From assembly GCA_029261815.1 (NCBI GenBank), contig JAJDAQ010000174.1:1-42647 (forward strand): DNA of 42,647 nt, in the 5' to 3' direction. Shown piece by piece: positions 1 through 7,904 of this stretch (its first letter is position 1; each line of letters begins with the position of its first letter). The position numbers were made by a program, and so were the translations under genes. The notes beneath the pieces were generated by a model. That model was not told the DNA's origin. It saw nothing but the letters and a program-made list of their open reading frames with translations, and ran no database searches. This DNA comes from Deltaproteobacteria bacterium. Its GTDB lineage: Bacteria; Myxococcota_A; UBA9160; UBA6930.

Positions 1-11
1 GGAGGGCGCAT

Positions 12-254
12 TTGTCGCGTGATGATCTGATTCAGACGACGGGCTCCGTGGACAAGATCCTTGGGGGAGGCCGTTACCAGATCTCGCTCGATAGCGGACA
101 GACCGTGACGGCACAGCTGTCCGGTCGCATGCGCCGGTTCCGCATCCGCGTGATTCCGGGCGACCGTGTCCAGGTCGGCCTTTCTCCCTACGACCCGACC
201 CACGGCTTCATCACCTTCCGGCTTCGGGAAGGTGAGTCGCCTCCCGGTCGCTAG
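12..254 (+). CDS. infA: Translation initiation factor IF-1
   Basis: An 80-residue protein with the single S1/OB-fold layout of IF-1, which binds the 30S A site during initiation in the cytoplasm. The beta-barrel core is visible around residues 10-70: a VDKILGGGRYQI strand, the GQTVTAQLSGRMRR segment (IF-1 family: n..n..v.AhisGKMR) and a VIPGDRVQV strand. The length is slightly above the usual 71-75 residues because of a short C-terminal tail. The start is a TTG codon. It is supported by a GGAGG ribosome binding site at 1-5 with six bases of spacing, and no better upstream start is visible inside the window. The N-terminus MSRDDLIQ resembles the usual M.K.D.I. Identity is fairly certain; a minor cold-shock/S1-like paralogue is the only alternative. 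Confidence 0.85.
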   Translation: MSRDDLIQTTGSVDKILGGGRYQISLDSGQTVTAQLSGRMRRFRIRVIPGDRVQVGLSPYDPTHGFITFRLREGESPPGR

Positions 255-283
255 TCGGCCGCGCGGTCTGGGGACGACGCCCC

Positions 284-937
284 ATGAACGGCCCTGCCGC
301 TGTTCGCCGCGCGGGACTCCTGTGGAACCAGCGAGTCGACGCGGTCCGCCTGCGCGCCCTTCGGTGGCTTCACCCCGGGTTCGAGGTCGATCCGACTGCG
401 GCTGTCGCATTTGCCCACGCCCGTCTGAATCTGGCCCCGGGCGCACGCCTCGTGATTGGTCCGCGCGCAGTGACCGAGCGGATTCCAGGCGCGCTCGCGA
501 TCATCGTGCACGAGGGTGCCGAGGTCGTGATCGGCGAAGGTGCCTGGCTGCGGACTGAAACGCAGCCCGTCGTGATCTCGGCGCAGCCGGGGGCGCGCAT
601 TGAAATCGGCCGGGAAGTCATGCTGAACGGCTGTCAGGTCAGTGCGCGCGAGCGAATCGTGTTGCACGAACGTTGCTCGATCGGACCGGCTTCGCGGCTC
701 TACGACTTCCAGCATGACATCGATGACGTGCGACTGGCCCGACAGGGTGCGATCGAGGTCGGCGCGTACAGCTGGCTCTCCTCGGATGTGACGGTGATGG
801 ACGGCGTCACGATCGGGGCGCACGCGGTCGTGGGGGCCAAGTCGTTGGTTTCCCGCGACGTCGCGGCCCATACACTGGTGGCCGGAGTCCCGGCGCGCGA
901 GCGAGGACCCGTCGGAGACCGGACGCACGCGCGCTAG
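284..937 (+). CDS. Hexapeptide-repeat (left-handed beta-helix) acyltransferase
   Basis: A 217-residue protein built largely of imperfect [LIV]-G-x4 hexapeptide turns (for example VIGEGAWL, IEIGREVML, CSIGPASR, VEVGAYSWLSSDVTVMDGVTIGAHAVVGAKS), the signature of trimeric left-handed parallel beta-helix acyltransferases. The C-terminal part, with its HAVVGAKSLV turn and a VAGVPARE end, matches the O-acetyltransferase group (WcaB/WcaF, maltose acetyltransferase-like). These use acetyl-CoA to modify sugars or surface glycans. A histidine in the loop YDFQHDID (near residue 145) is a candidate catalytic base. The substrate cannot be read from sequence. The gene lies 29 bp after infA and ends 9 bp before the next gene, so it may be co-transcribed with infA. 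The start at 284 has only a weak GGGGA upstream. Confidence 0.75.
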   Translation: MNGPAAVRRAGLLWNQRVDAVRLRALRWLHPGFEVDPTAAVAFAHARLNLAPGARLVIGPRAVTERIPGALAIIVHEGAEVVIGEGAWLRTETQPVVISAQPGARIEIGREVMLNGCQVSARERIVLHERCSIGPASRLYDFQHDIDDVRLARQGAIEVGAYSWLSSDVTVMDGVTIGAHAVVGAKSLVSRDVAAHTLVAGVPARERGPVGDRTHAR

Positions 938-940
938 CTT
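935..940 (+). promoter_or_regulatory. Candidate -10 hexamer (TAGCTT) for leaderless start at 947
   Basis: TAGCTT lies six bases before the ATG at 947, and no Shine-Dalgarno sequence is present. Its first three bases are also the stop codon of the preceding gene, so chance is a real possibility. It is listed because the same geometry recurs at other gene starts in this window. Confidence 0.3.
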
Positions 941-946
941 CCGCCC

Positions 947-1876
947 ATGTCGCTTCGCATCGCGTACTTTGGTCAGGCGCCCTTCGGGCGTGACGTATTG
1001 ATTCGGCTCCTGGAGGCCGGCCACGAGATCGTCGGGGTTTATGCGCCGCCGGACGGCAAGCGCCCCGATCCGCTCGGTCAGGAAGCTGAAGAGCGCGGGC
1101 TTCCGCTCTTTCGCTACAAGGCGATGCGCCGGAAGGGCGAGCCGATCGCCGAGCGTGTGACCGAACACGCTGCGCTCGAGGCTGACCTCAACGTGCTCGC
1201 CTTTGTCACGATGATCCTGCCGGAGGCCATCGTCGATGCGCCCGCGCAAGGGTCACTCTGCTTCCATCCGTCGCTGCTGCCGAAGTATCGCGGTGGCAAC
1301 GCGTTGGCTTGGCAGATCATCGAAGGCGAGTCCGAATGCGGCGTGACGGTCTTTCGGCCAGACGCTGGCGTGGATACCGGCCCCATCTTGGTCCAGAAGG
1401 GCGGGGTGCCGATCGAGGCGCACCACACCGCGGCTTCCCTCTACTTCGAGCGGCTGTACGACCTGGGCGTCGAGGCCGTCGTCGAGGCGGTGAACCTGGT
1501 AGACGCGGGCAAAGCCGAGTTTCGCGTCCAGGACGAAGCTGTGGCGAGTTTCCAGGGGTTGGTCGACGACGAAGTCGCAGCCCTCGACTGGTCGCGGCCC
1601 GCCGTGGAAGTCGATCGCCGGATCCGGGGATGTGATCCGAATCCGGGCGCGCACAGCGACGCGGCCGGAAAGCGCTTCCGGTTCTTCGGGGCGCGACTCG
1701 AGACCGGCGGGGATCCGGGAGCCAGCGCGCCAGGGACGATTCTCTCCATCGACGATGAGGGTCTACGCGTCGCAGCAAGCGGAGGCGTCCTCCAGATCGC
1801 CAAACTCCGGATCGATGACGGCGCCAAGGTCCCGGCGGATGAGGCCGGTTTGAGCGTCGGAGACCGTCTGGGCTGA
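947..1876 (+). CDS. 10-formyltetrahydrofolate-dependent formyltransferase/hydrolase (FDH N-terminal-domain type)
   Basis: A 309-residue member of the methionyl-tRNA formyltransferase fold. It resembles the amino-terminal hydrolase domain of 10-formyl-THF dehydrogenase (ALDH1L family) more than Fmt. The folate-site segment reads LNVLAFVTMILP, followed by FHPSLLPKYRGGNALAW with His107, then a GVDTGPILVQ segment with Asp143. These correspond to the catalytic His and Asp of the family. The Asn of Fmt (two residues before the His) is Cys here, as FDH also lacks it. The C-terminal region has the IRGCDPNPGA stretch that parallels IRGNDKVPGA of FDH. Total length equals the isolated FDH domain, and no aldehyde dehydrogenase part follows. 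It probably hydrolyses or transfers the formyl group of 10-formyl-THF; the acceptor is unknown. It could be a sugar-amine formyltransferase, but its neighbours do not suggest one. Confidence 0.7.
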   Translation: MSLRIAYFGQAPFGRDVLIRLLEAGHEIVGVYAPPDGKRPDPLGQEAEERGLPLFRYKAMRRKGEPIAERVTEHAALEADLNVLAFVTMILPEAIVDAPAQGSLCFHPSLLPKYRGGNALAWQIIEGESECGVTVFRPDAGVDTGPILVQKGGVPIEAHHTAASLYFERLYDLGVEAVVEAVNLVDAGKAEFRVQDEAVASFQGLVDDEVAALDWSRPAVEVDRRIRGCDPNPGAHSDAAGKRFRFFGARLETGGDPGASAPGTILSIDDEGLRVAASGGVLQIAKLRIDDGAKVPADEAGLSVGDRLG

Positions 1877-2155
1877 CGACCCCGGGTGTCCCTGCGGGGA
1901 CCTAGATCTCGTTGCTGGTTGCTCAGGCGCGAAAACCCTCTATTTTTCGCCGCCATCTCAAGCCCCCGATCCGGATCGCCGAGTTTTCGGCACTCCGGCC
2001 CAACCGGTGCGGGATTTCCTGCACCGTGACTCCGCCCGCAGCAGCCGTCGATGGTCGACGACTCCGAGCCGGCGAATCGAACCCGCTCTTCGCGTACCTC
2101 CCAAAGCTCCGGCAAAGCCGGGAGGATGACGCAGCGGGTCACAAGCGATCACATC
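1877..2155 (+). promoter_or_regulatory. fusA leader/upstream region with several hairpins
   Basis: No gene is supported here. A weak promoter candidate is TTGCTC at 1919-1924 and TATTTT at 1941-1946 (16 bp spacing). Inverted repeats seen: GTCCC/GGGAC around a TGCG loop just after the upstream stop codon; GCGAAAA (1929-1935) with TTTTCGC (1944-1950); a near-perfect 22-bp palindrome at 2005-2026 (arms CGGTGC and GCACCG); and CCTCCC (2097-2102) complementary to GGGAGG (2120-2125), with an inner CCGGC/GCCGG stem. The last structure would bury the only good Shine-Dalgarno-like sequence upstream of fusA. This could be a structured regulatory leader, but no known riboswitch is recognised. Confidence 0.35.
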
Positions 2156-4249
2156 ATGGCGACCGACCTCTCGAAGATCCGCAACATCGGCATCAGTGCC
2201 CACATCGACTCGGGGAAGACCACCCTGACCGAGCGGATCCTGTTCTACACGAACCGGATCCACCGCATCGCCGAGGTGCGCGGCAAGGATGGCGTCGGCG
2301 CGACCATGGACCACATGGAACTCGAGAAGGAACGCGGCATCACGATCACGTCGGCCGCGACCTACACCGAGTGGAACGATCACCACATCAACATCATCGA
2401 CACGCCCGGCCACGTCGACTTCACGATCGAAGTCGAACGGGCACTGCGTGTCCTCGATGGTGCGGTCCTGATTCTGTGCGGCGTTGCCGGTGTGCAGTCC
2501 CAGTCGATGACCGTTGACCGTCAGATGAAGCGCTACAAGGTCCCGCGCATCGCGTTCATCAACAAGCTCGACCGTTCAGGCGCCAACCCGAAGCGCGTCG
2601 TCGAGGGCCTGTGCGACAAGCTCAAGCACAACGCCGTGATGATGCAGTTGCCGATCGGGCTCGAGAACGCCTTCGAAGGCGTCGTCGATCTCGTGACGAT
2701 GAAGGCGTTCAAGTTCCTGGGCGACAACGGCGAGCAGATCGTCGAAGAAGAGATTCCGGCCGACATGCAGGCCGAGGCCGAGAGCATGCGTGAAGAGATG
2801 CTCGACGCCGTCTCCATGTTCTCGGACGAGTTGATGGAGTCGATCCTCGACGACAAGGTGACCGAAGAGCAGATCCACACAGCGATCCGCAACGGTGTGC
2901 TGTCACTCGACTTCACGCCCGTCTACCTGGGTTCCGCCTACAAGAACAAGGGCGTCCAGAAGCTGCTCGATGCGGTGACCGCTTACTTGCCGGCACCGAC
3001 CGACATCGAGAACACGGGCGTCGATCTGTCGAACGACGAAGCCGTCATCGAGATCACGAGCGATCCGCAGAAGCCGCTCGTCTGCCTCGCGTTCAAGCTC
3101 GAGGACGGTCGCTACGGCCAGCTCACCTACGTGCGCGTCTATCAGGGCACGCTCGAAAAGGGCATGAGCATCTACAACGCGCGGACCAAGAAGAAGCACA
3201 AGGTCGGGCGTCTGGTGCGGATGCACTCGAACGACATGGAAGACATCGAATCGTCGGTGGGTGGCGACATCGTCGCCCTGTTCGGCATCGAATGTGCGTC
3301 GGGCGACACCTTCACCGACGGCACGGTCGACGTTGCCATGAGCGCCATGCATGTGCCGGACCCGGTCATCTCGATGTCGATCAAGCCCGTCGAGCAGAAG
3401 GGCCAGGCCAACATGTCGAAGGCGCTCGGTCGCTTCGTTCGCGAAGACCCGACCTTCCGCGCCGGCGCCGATCCTGAGAGTGGCGAGACCGTCATCTCCG
3501 GCATGGGCGAGCTGCACCTCGAGGTCTACGTCGAGCGGATGAAGCGCGAGTACGACGTCGTGGTCGAAACCGGCGCACCGCAGGTGGCCTATCGCGAGAC
3601 GATCTCGCAACGCACCGAGTTTTCCTACACGCACAAGAAGCAGACGGGTGGCTCCGGCCAGTACGGCAAGATCGCCGGCTACGTCGAACCGACCGAAGAC
3701 GGCGAAGATTTCGAGTTCATCAACAAGGTGCGCGGCGGAGCGATCCCGACCGAGTACATCCCGTCGGTGGAAAAGGGCTTCAAGTCGATGCTCGATAAGG
3801 GGCGCCTGATCGGCTTCCCGGTGCAGGGCGTGCGGATCTGTCTCGACGACGGTGCATCCCACTCGGTCGACTCGTCGGACAACGCGTTCCAGGCGGCCGC
3901 CCGCGGCGCTTTCCGCGAGTTCTACGGCCGCGCGAAGCCCATCATCCTCGAGCCCGTCATGAAGCTCGAAGTCGAGGGGCCGGGCGAGTTCCAGGGTGCT
4001 GTGATCAAGACGATCATGCAGCGTCGCGGAACCGTGATCGGGACGACGGAAGAAGACGGCTTCTGCCAGGTCGAGGCCGACGTCCCGTTCGCCGAGATGT
4101 TCGGCTACGCCACGGATCTGCGGTCCGTGACCCAGGGCAAGGCCGAGTTCTCGATGGAGTTCGCCAAGTACGCTCCGGTGACTGGCGAAGTCTCTGCCGA
4201 GCTCAAGGAAAAGTACCGCGAGAACGTCCAGGTCGAAGACGACGACTAG
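2156..4249 (+). CDS. fusA: Elongation factor G, spd/mitochondrial EFG1-like subtype
   Basis: A 697-residue translational GTPase that drives ribosomal translocation. The G domain is intact: P-loop AHIDSGKTT (residues 15-23), switch [14 protein letters not shown], and NKLD. Domains II-V follow, including the [26 protein letters not shown] and C-terminal RGTVIG segments. The P-loop has Ser where common EF-G has Ala (HIDAGKTT). The switch-I lead-in [13 protein letters not shown] and the [17 protein letters not shown] stretches resemble mitochondrial EFG1 and the bacterial spdEFG1 clade rather than canonical fusA. The start at 2156 gives [12 protein letters not shown], the expected N-terminus. In-frame ATGs at 2051 and 2126 would add unrelated residues. 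There is no strong ribosome binding site directly before 2156. The str operon partners (rpsL, rpsG, tuf) are absent here. Confidence 0.93.
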   Translation: MATDLSKIRNIGISAHIDSGKTTLTERILFYTNRIHRIAEVRGKDGVGATMDHMELEKERGITITSAATYTEWNDHHINIIDTPGHVDFTIEVERALRVLDGAVLILCGVAGVQSQSMTVDRQMKRYKVPRIAFINKLDRSGANPKRVVEGLCDKLKHNAVMMQLPIGLENAFEGVVDLVTMKAFKFLGDNGEQIVEEEIPADMQAEAESMREEMLDAVSMFSDELMESILDDKVTEEQIHTAIRNGVLSLDFTPVYLGSAYKNKGVQKLLDAVTAYLPAPTDIENTGVDLSNDEAVIEITSDPQKPLVCLAFKLEDGRYGQLTYVRVYQGTLEKGMSIYNARTKKKHKVGRLVRMHSNDMEDIESSVGGDIVALFGIECASGDTFTDGTVDVAMSAMHVPDPVISMSIKPVEQKGQANMSKALGRFVREDPTFRAGADPESGETVISGMGELHLEVYVERMKREYDVVVETGAPQVAYRETISQRTEFSYTHKKQTGGSGQYGKIAGYVEPTEDGEDFEFINKVRGGAIPTEYIPSVEKGFKSMLDKGRLIGFPVQGVRICLDDGASHSVDSSDNAFQAAARGAFREFYGRAKPIILEPVMKLEVEGPGEFQGAVIKTIMQRRGTVIGTTEEDGFCQVEADVPFAEMFGYATDLRSVTQGKAEFSMEFAKYAPVTGEVSAELKEKYRENVQVEDDD

Positions 4250-4257
4250 ACCCCTGT

Positions 4258-4288
4258 GCGGAGCGCGAGGCCCTTGCCCGCGCTCCGC
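4258..4288 (+). terminator. Hairpin after fusA, possible terminator
   Basis: A perfect 10-bp inverted repeat, GCGGAGCGCG (4258-4267) and CGCGCTCCGC (4279-4288), with an 11-base loop, begins eight bases after the fusA stop codon. No T-run follows, so Rho-independent termination would be weak; it may instead stabilise the 3' end. Confidence 0.4.
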
Positions 4289-4393
4289 GTGGGTCGCAGC
4301 CCTCGTCGAGGTCCGAATTCGGCACCTTCGATTTTCCTGGCCTGGTGTGCCTCGATTCTGGAGTACGCTCTGGAGACGGAGGCACCCCGACGC

Positions 4394-5083
4394 ATGTACA
4401 CCAAATTCCTGACCGCCCGAAGCCCGCTTCGTCTCCTCGAAAAAGGCCTGCACGGCGGCTTAGGGAAGGGGAATCTCGGCCTCGTCCTGGCCGGTCCCGG
4501 TGTCGGAAAGACCTCGTTTCTCGTGGGTGTCGCGCTCGATGACCTGATCCGCGGCGACCATGTCCTGCACGTCGCGCTCGATCAGACCGTGGCTCACACA
4601 CGGGATCACTACGACACCGTCTTCGAGGACCTTGTCGCGACGACACAGCTCGAAGACGAAGCAGAGGTCCACGCAGCCGTGGACCGGGGGCGGTCGATCC
4701 GGGCTTACGCAAGCCCGGAGTTCAATGCCGGAAAGCTGGCAGAAGCCCTGCGAATCGAAGAAGAGGCCGGCGTCAAGCCGGCCTTGGTCATTGTGGACGG
4801 GATCGACCGCGCCACGCTTACCGTTGGGGAGCTCGCTGCATGGCAGCGGATCGCGCAGGACCTTCCCGCCGAGATCTGGATCTCGATGGTCTGCGCTTCG
4901 GAGAGGATCGATCCGGTCCCGGCCGAGGTGGAAGCTGCTGCAGATCAGCTCGACGTGATCCTGGCGCTCGAGCCGGGCGCCGAAGTCGTCGGTCTGCGGG
5001 CGATCAAGGACCACGACAATCCCGATGTCGAGGCCCTGCGCGTCGCCCTCGATCCGCGCACGATGCTCCTGAAGCGGAACTAG
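4394..5083 (+). CDS. RecA/KaiC-like P-loop ATPase of unknown function
   Basis: A 229-residue cytoplasmic protein with Walker A AGPGVGKTS at about residues 33-41 and Walker B LVIVDGID at about 134-141. After the P-loop come a helix and the strand VLHVALDQT, the order expected of RecA/DnaB/KaiC-type ATPases rather than AAA+ proteins. No sensor, DNA-binding or membrane segment is seen. The N-terminal stretch TARSPLRLLEKGLHGGLGKGNLGL places the nucleotide site at the end of a short lead-in. I believe similar proteins occur in deltaproteobacteria, but I know of no function. The start at 4394 is chosen because GGAGG at 4378-4382 precedes it by 11 bases; an upstream in-frame ATG at 4256 would run through the fusA hairpin. 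It lies 75 bp before the merR-men operon on the same strand, separated by that operon's own promoter. Confidence 0.6.
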   Translation: MYTKFLTARSPLRLLEKGLHGGLGKGNLGLVLAGPGVGKTSFLVGVALDDLIRGDHVLHVALDQTVAHTRDHYDTVFEDLVATTQLEDEAEVHAAVDRGRSIRAYASPEFNAGKLAEALRIEEEAGVKPALVIVDGIDRATLTVGELAAWQRIAQDLPAEIWISMVCASERIDPVPAEVEAAADQLDVILALEPGAEVVGLRAIKDHDNPDVEALRVALDPRTMLLKRN

Positions 5084-5122
5084 CCCCCGGACTTCGCGGC
5101 GTACTCTCCGCGGTTCGTTTAC

Positions 5123-5158
5123 TTCGACGTTGTGAGTAGATACTCCTAGAATACTCAC
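5123..5158 (+). promoter_or_regulatory. MerR-type promoter/operator abutting the merR start codon
   Basis: TAGAAT at 5147-5152 is a five-of-six match to the -10 consensus and ends six bases before the ATG at 5159, so transcription would begin at or next to the start codon. A TTCGAC at 5123-5128 lies 18 bp upstream of it and could act as a weak -35. The perfect inverted repeat GTGAGTA (5132-5138) / TACTCAC (5152-5158) covers the spacer and runs up to the start codon. A further TACTC copy at 5141-5145 pairs with GAGTA at 5134-5138. No Shine-Dalgarno sequence exists. This suggests a leaderless, autoregulated promoter for the menaquinone operon. Confidence 0.55.
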
Positions 5159-5920
5159 ATGGAATATCGCGTAGAAGAACTGGCCTCCCAGGCCGGGGTC
5201 GCAGTCGATACCGTGCGCTACTACCAGGCACGAGGGCTCATCGAGCCGCCGCGCCGCGAGGGTCGAAGGGCCATCTACGGCGAGGACCACGTGGCTCAGC
5301 TGGCGCGCGTCCGCGAGCTGGCCAGCCAGGGGTTCAAACTGGCTCAGATCCAGCGCCTGACCGCCGAGCGGCCCGGCGACGAAGCACTGCTCGGTGCGCT
5401 TGTCGAAGAGCGGGTCGGCGGACGCACCTTCAGCCGCGACGAACTGGCTCACGAGGCCGGCGTGCCCGAGGCCTTCATCGCGGCCGCCGAGTCGGCCGGG
5501 CTCATCGAGGCGCTCACGATCGAGGGCGAGCCGCGGTTCAGCGAGGCCGACCTTCAGATGGCGCGTGCCGGAATGGGGTTGCTCGCCGCAGGGCTCCCGG
5601 TCGCACAACTCCTGGAGCTCGCGCAGCGACACGCACAGAACGTGGAAGGGGTCGTCGAGGAGGCCATCGATCTCTTCAACGAGTCGATCCGGAAGACCAC
5701 CAGGAGTGAGCACGCTTCACCCGACCATGTGTCGGAGGCGTTCCGCAGCCTGCTTCCCCAGGTCACTCGGCTCGTGGCTCTGCACTTCCAGCGGACCCTG
5801 GTCAGTCGCGCACTCGACCGTCTGGCGGATTCGGCCGGAGACCGGGAACTCGAGTCCCTGCGAGATGCCCTCACCGTGAGTGGCGGCCGACAGCTTTCTG
5901 TCGATGTGGAGTGGCGATGA
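5159..5920 (+). CDS. MerR-family transcriptional regulator heading the menaquinone operon
   Basis: A 253-residue DNA-binding regulator. Residues 1-75 form the MerR winged helix: YRVEELASQAGVAVDTVRYYQARGLIEPPRR, then the wing RAIYGEDHVAQLARVREL. A second helix-turn-helix-like block follows (FSRDELAHEAGVPEAFIAAAESAGLI, then FSEADLQMARAG, about residues 100-140), so the N-terminal half looks duplicated. The rest is helical with no cysteine cluster, which argues against a metal-sensing MerR. No B12 or GyrI-like ligand domain is evident. The stop codon overlaps the menG ATG (ATGA), so regulator and pathway genes are translationally coupled. The promoter region carries an inverted repeat, which points to autoregulation. 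The effector is unknown; a quinone-, redox- or lipid-related signal is only a guess from context. Confidence 0.82.
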   Translation: MEYRVEELASQAGVAVDTVRYYQARGLIEPPRREGRRAIYGEDHVAQLARVRELASQGFKLAQIQRLTAERPGDEALLGALVEERVGGRTFSRDELAHEAGVPEAFIAAAESAGLIEALTIEGEPRFSEADLQMARAGMGLLAAGLPVAQLLELAQRHAQNVEGVVEEAIDLFNESIRKTTRSEHASPDHVSEAFRSLLPQVTRLVALHFQRTLVSRALDRLADSAGDRELESLRDALTVSGGRQLSVDVEWR

Positions 5921-6615
5921 GTTCTCTACCCGAAGCCCCGGAGAAGCGAGCCGCGGTCAAGTCGATGTTCGACCGGATCGCACCGCGCTACGACACCTTG
6001 AATCGAATGCTGACGCTCGGGCTTGACCAGCACTGGCGTCGCAAGTCGCTCGATGCCGCCGGCGTCAAGGCCGGAGATGTCGTGCTCGATATCGCGTGTG
6101 GAACCGGTGACCTCTCCGAGCAATGTGCCGCACGGGGCGCACGCGTCATCGGGACCGATTTCGCCCGGGAAATGCTTCGAGGAGCGAGTCGTCGCGGGAT
6201 CGCGGCAGACTTCGTTCAGGGAGATGCCGAACGGCTTCCCATTCCAGACAGCAGCATCGACGTCGTGACCTGCGGGTTTGCGCTTCGCAACTTCGGTTCG
6301 CTCGACACGGCATTCTCCGAGATCGGGCGCGTTCTCCGACCCGGCGGACGGATCTCGCTCCTCGATGTGGATCGGCCCGGTTCGCGCCTTGTCGCAGCGG
6401 TGCATTCGTTCCACTTCGATCGGATCGTGCCCTTTGTCGGCGGCCTGATGTCGGACCGCCAGGCGTACCGCTACCTCCCGGAGTCGACGGTCTACCTGCC
6501 CGAAGCCAACGAGATGCGCGCGATGCTCGAGAAGCACGGGCTCGTCGAAGTCGAGCAGCGCCGCTTCCTGTTCGGTACCGCGCAGCTCTGGCTGGGCCGG
6601 AAGGGCGACGCATGA
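5917..6615 (+). CDS. menG: Demethylmenaquinone methyltransferase
   Basis: A 232-residue class I SAM methyltransferase of the UbiE/MenG family, which methylates demethylmenaquinone at C-2 in the last step of menaquinone synthesis. Family signatures are intact: MFDRIAPRYDTLNRMLTLGLD near the N-terminus, SAM motif VLDIACGTGDL, then GTDFAREML, a CGFALRNF motif and VLRPGGRISLLDVD. The pocket motif and length match the family. The ATG at 5917 overlaps the merR stop codon and has GGAG at 5908-5911 upstream; a GTG at 5911 is a less likely start. The gene's stop overlaps menF by four bases. Placement with menF, menD, menA, menC and menE makes menaquinone rather than ubiquinone the relevant product. 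Confidence 0.93.
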   Translation: MSSLPEAPEKRAAVKSMFDRIAPRYDTLNRMLTLGLDQHWRRKSLDAAGVKAGDVVLDIACGTGDLSEQCAARGARVIGTDFAREMLRGASRRGIAADFVQGDAERLPIPDSSIDVVTCGFALRNFGSLDTAFSEIGRVLRPGGRISLLDVDRPGSRLVAAVHSFHFDRIVPFVGGLMSDRQAYRYLPESTVYLPEANEMRAMLEKHGLVEVEQRRFLFGTAQLWLGRKGDA

Positions 6616-7904
6616 AGCTGCGCGTCGATTGGCTCGAAGCCCCCGCAATCGTCGAACGGGAGATCGCTGGTTGCGCGGACCCCGACGTCGTCTGGTGGGC
6701 CGACCCGGTCTACGACGAACTGCTCGTCGGCGTGGGCACCGCGGTCGATGGGTCTCTTGAGGCGGCGCGAGGGCTTGCTGCGCTCGCCCGCGCGGTCCCA
6801 TCGCTCGAAGTGGATGCGCACGCTGACCCCGGTAGTGAGGTCGAACACGGGGGAGCGATTTGGCTGGGCGCGGGTCCCTTCGATCCTGTTCGCGCAATGG
6901 GCGGAGCATGGGGTACGGCGCCGGCTGCGCAATGGCGGGTTCCGAGCGTTGTGTTCCGGGTGCACGCTGGGCGAGCGACCTGCGCTGTTGCCGGGGCCAC
7001 CGATCAGGATGCGGCGAAGCGTCTGCGCGACGAAGCGATTCGGCGGCTTCGCGAACGGGCGGACATGCCGGGTGTCGTTGGCCCGATGGCGATCTCCCCG
7101 GACGAGCCCCATGAGGCCTTCCGTTCGCGCGTCCGCGATGCCGTTGCCGCGATCGAGCGTGGGGAACTGCAGAAGATCGTCCTCGCCCGATCGACGCGTG
7201 CCGTCGCGGAGGCGCCCTTTCCCCTGGCCGAAGTCCTCGCGCGGCTCGCAGAAGCCGAGCCCAATGCCGTTCGTTATTCGCTTCCGATGCCGGTCGGTCG
7301 GCTCGTTGGGGCGACGCCCGAGCACCTCGTCCGTGTCGAGAACGGGCGCGTCATCGCCGACGCGGTGGCAGGTTCGACGGCCCGTCATGCCGATGCAATC
7401 GAGGACGCGTCTTCAGCGGCGACGCTTCGGTTGTCGAAGAAGGATCAAGAGGAACACGCCTGGGTGCGTGACGCCGTAGAGGCCGCGCTCGCGCCGCGGG
7501 TTCGTGCGCTCGTTGTGCCAGAGGCACCCGGGATCTTGTCGACCGGAGACCTCCATCATCTTCATACACCGTTCCGGGCCGAGCGGTCCCGCGCCAGTGT
7601 GCTGGAACTCGCGGCGGCAATGCAGCCGACCCCGGCGGTGGCCGGTGTGCCGACGATGGCCGCACTCGAGTGGCTGCGCGCGACGGAACCGCTGTCGCGA
7701 GGAGGTTATGCGGGTCCCTTCGGCTGGTCGGGGCTGGACGGAGAAGGGGGCCTTGCCGTCGCTCTTCGGTGTGCGCTGATCCATGGCCGTGAGGCGACCA
7801 TGTTTGCGGGAGCCGGGATCGTGGCAGATTCGGATCCCGAAGCGGAACTTCAGGAAACCCGCCTGAAGATGCGCGCAATGATGGGCGCATTGGGCGACGC
7901 CTGA
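6612..7904 (+). CDS. menF: Isochorismate synthase (menaquinone-specific)
   Basis: A 430-residue chorismate-utilising enzyme that converts chorismate to isochorismate, the entry step of the classical menaquinone pathway. The C-terminal catalytic half shows the family features: GELQKIVLAR with the lysine thought to activate water, PEHLVRVENGRVIADAVAGS, the DLHHLHT and PTPAVAGVP motifs, a GGYAGPFGW turn, and a metal-binding end GAGIVADSDPEAELQET. The N-terminal half is poorly conserved, as usual. The start overlaps the menG stop as ATGA; a longer reading frame opening upstream is only an extension through menG. Salicylate or siderophore isochorismate synthases share this fold, but the gene context settles the role. 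Confidence 0.92.
   Translation: MKLRVDWLEAPAIVEREIAGCADPDVVWWADPVYDELLVGVGTAVDGSLEAARGLAALARAVPSLEVDAHADPGSEVEHGGAIWLGAGPFDPVRAMGGAWGTAPAAQWRVPSVVFRVHAGRATCAVAGATDQDAAKRLRDEAIRRLRERADMPGVVGPMAISPDEPHEAFRSRVRDAVAAIERGELQKIVLARSTRAVAEAPFPLAEVLARLAEAEPNAVRYSLPMPVGRLVGATPEHLVRVENGRVIADAVAGSTARHADAIEDASSAATLRLSKKDQEEHAWVRDAVEAALAPRVRALVVPEAPGILSTGDLHHLHTPFRAERSRASVLELAAAMQPTPAVAGVPTMAALEWLRATEPLSRGGYAGPFGWSGLDGEGGLAVALRCALIHGREATMFAGAGIVADSDPEAELQETRLKMRAMMGALGDA

Noticed and set aside
2903..4453. Long open frame (516 codons) on the minus strand over fusA
   Set aside because: It is the antisense shadow of a high-GC gene; its product is rich in Arg, His and Asp with no domain, while the plus strand encodes EF-G with all motifs.
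6123..6611. Upstream extension of the menF frame
   Set aside because: It is out of frame with menG and Arg-rich; the ATGA overlap at 6612 is the natural start.
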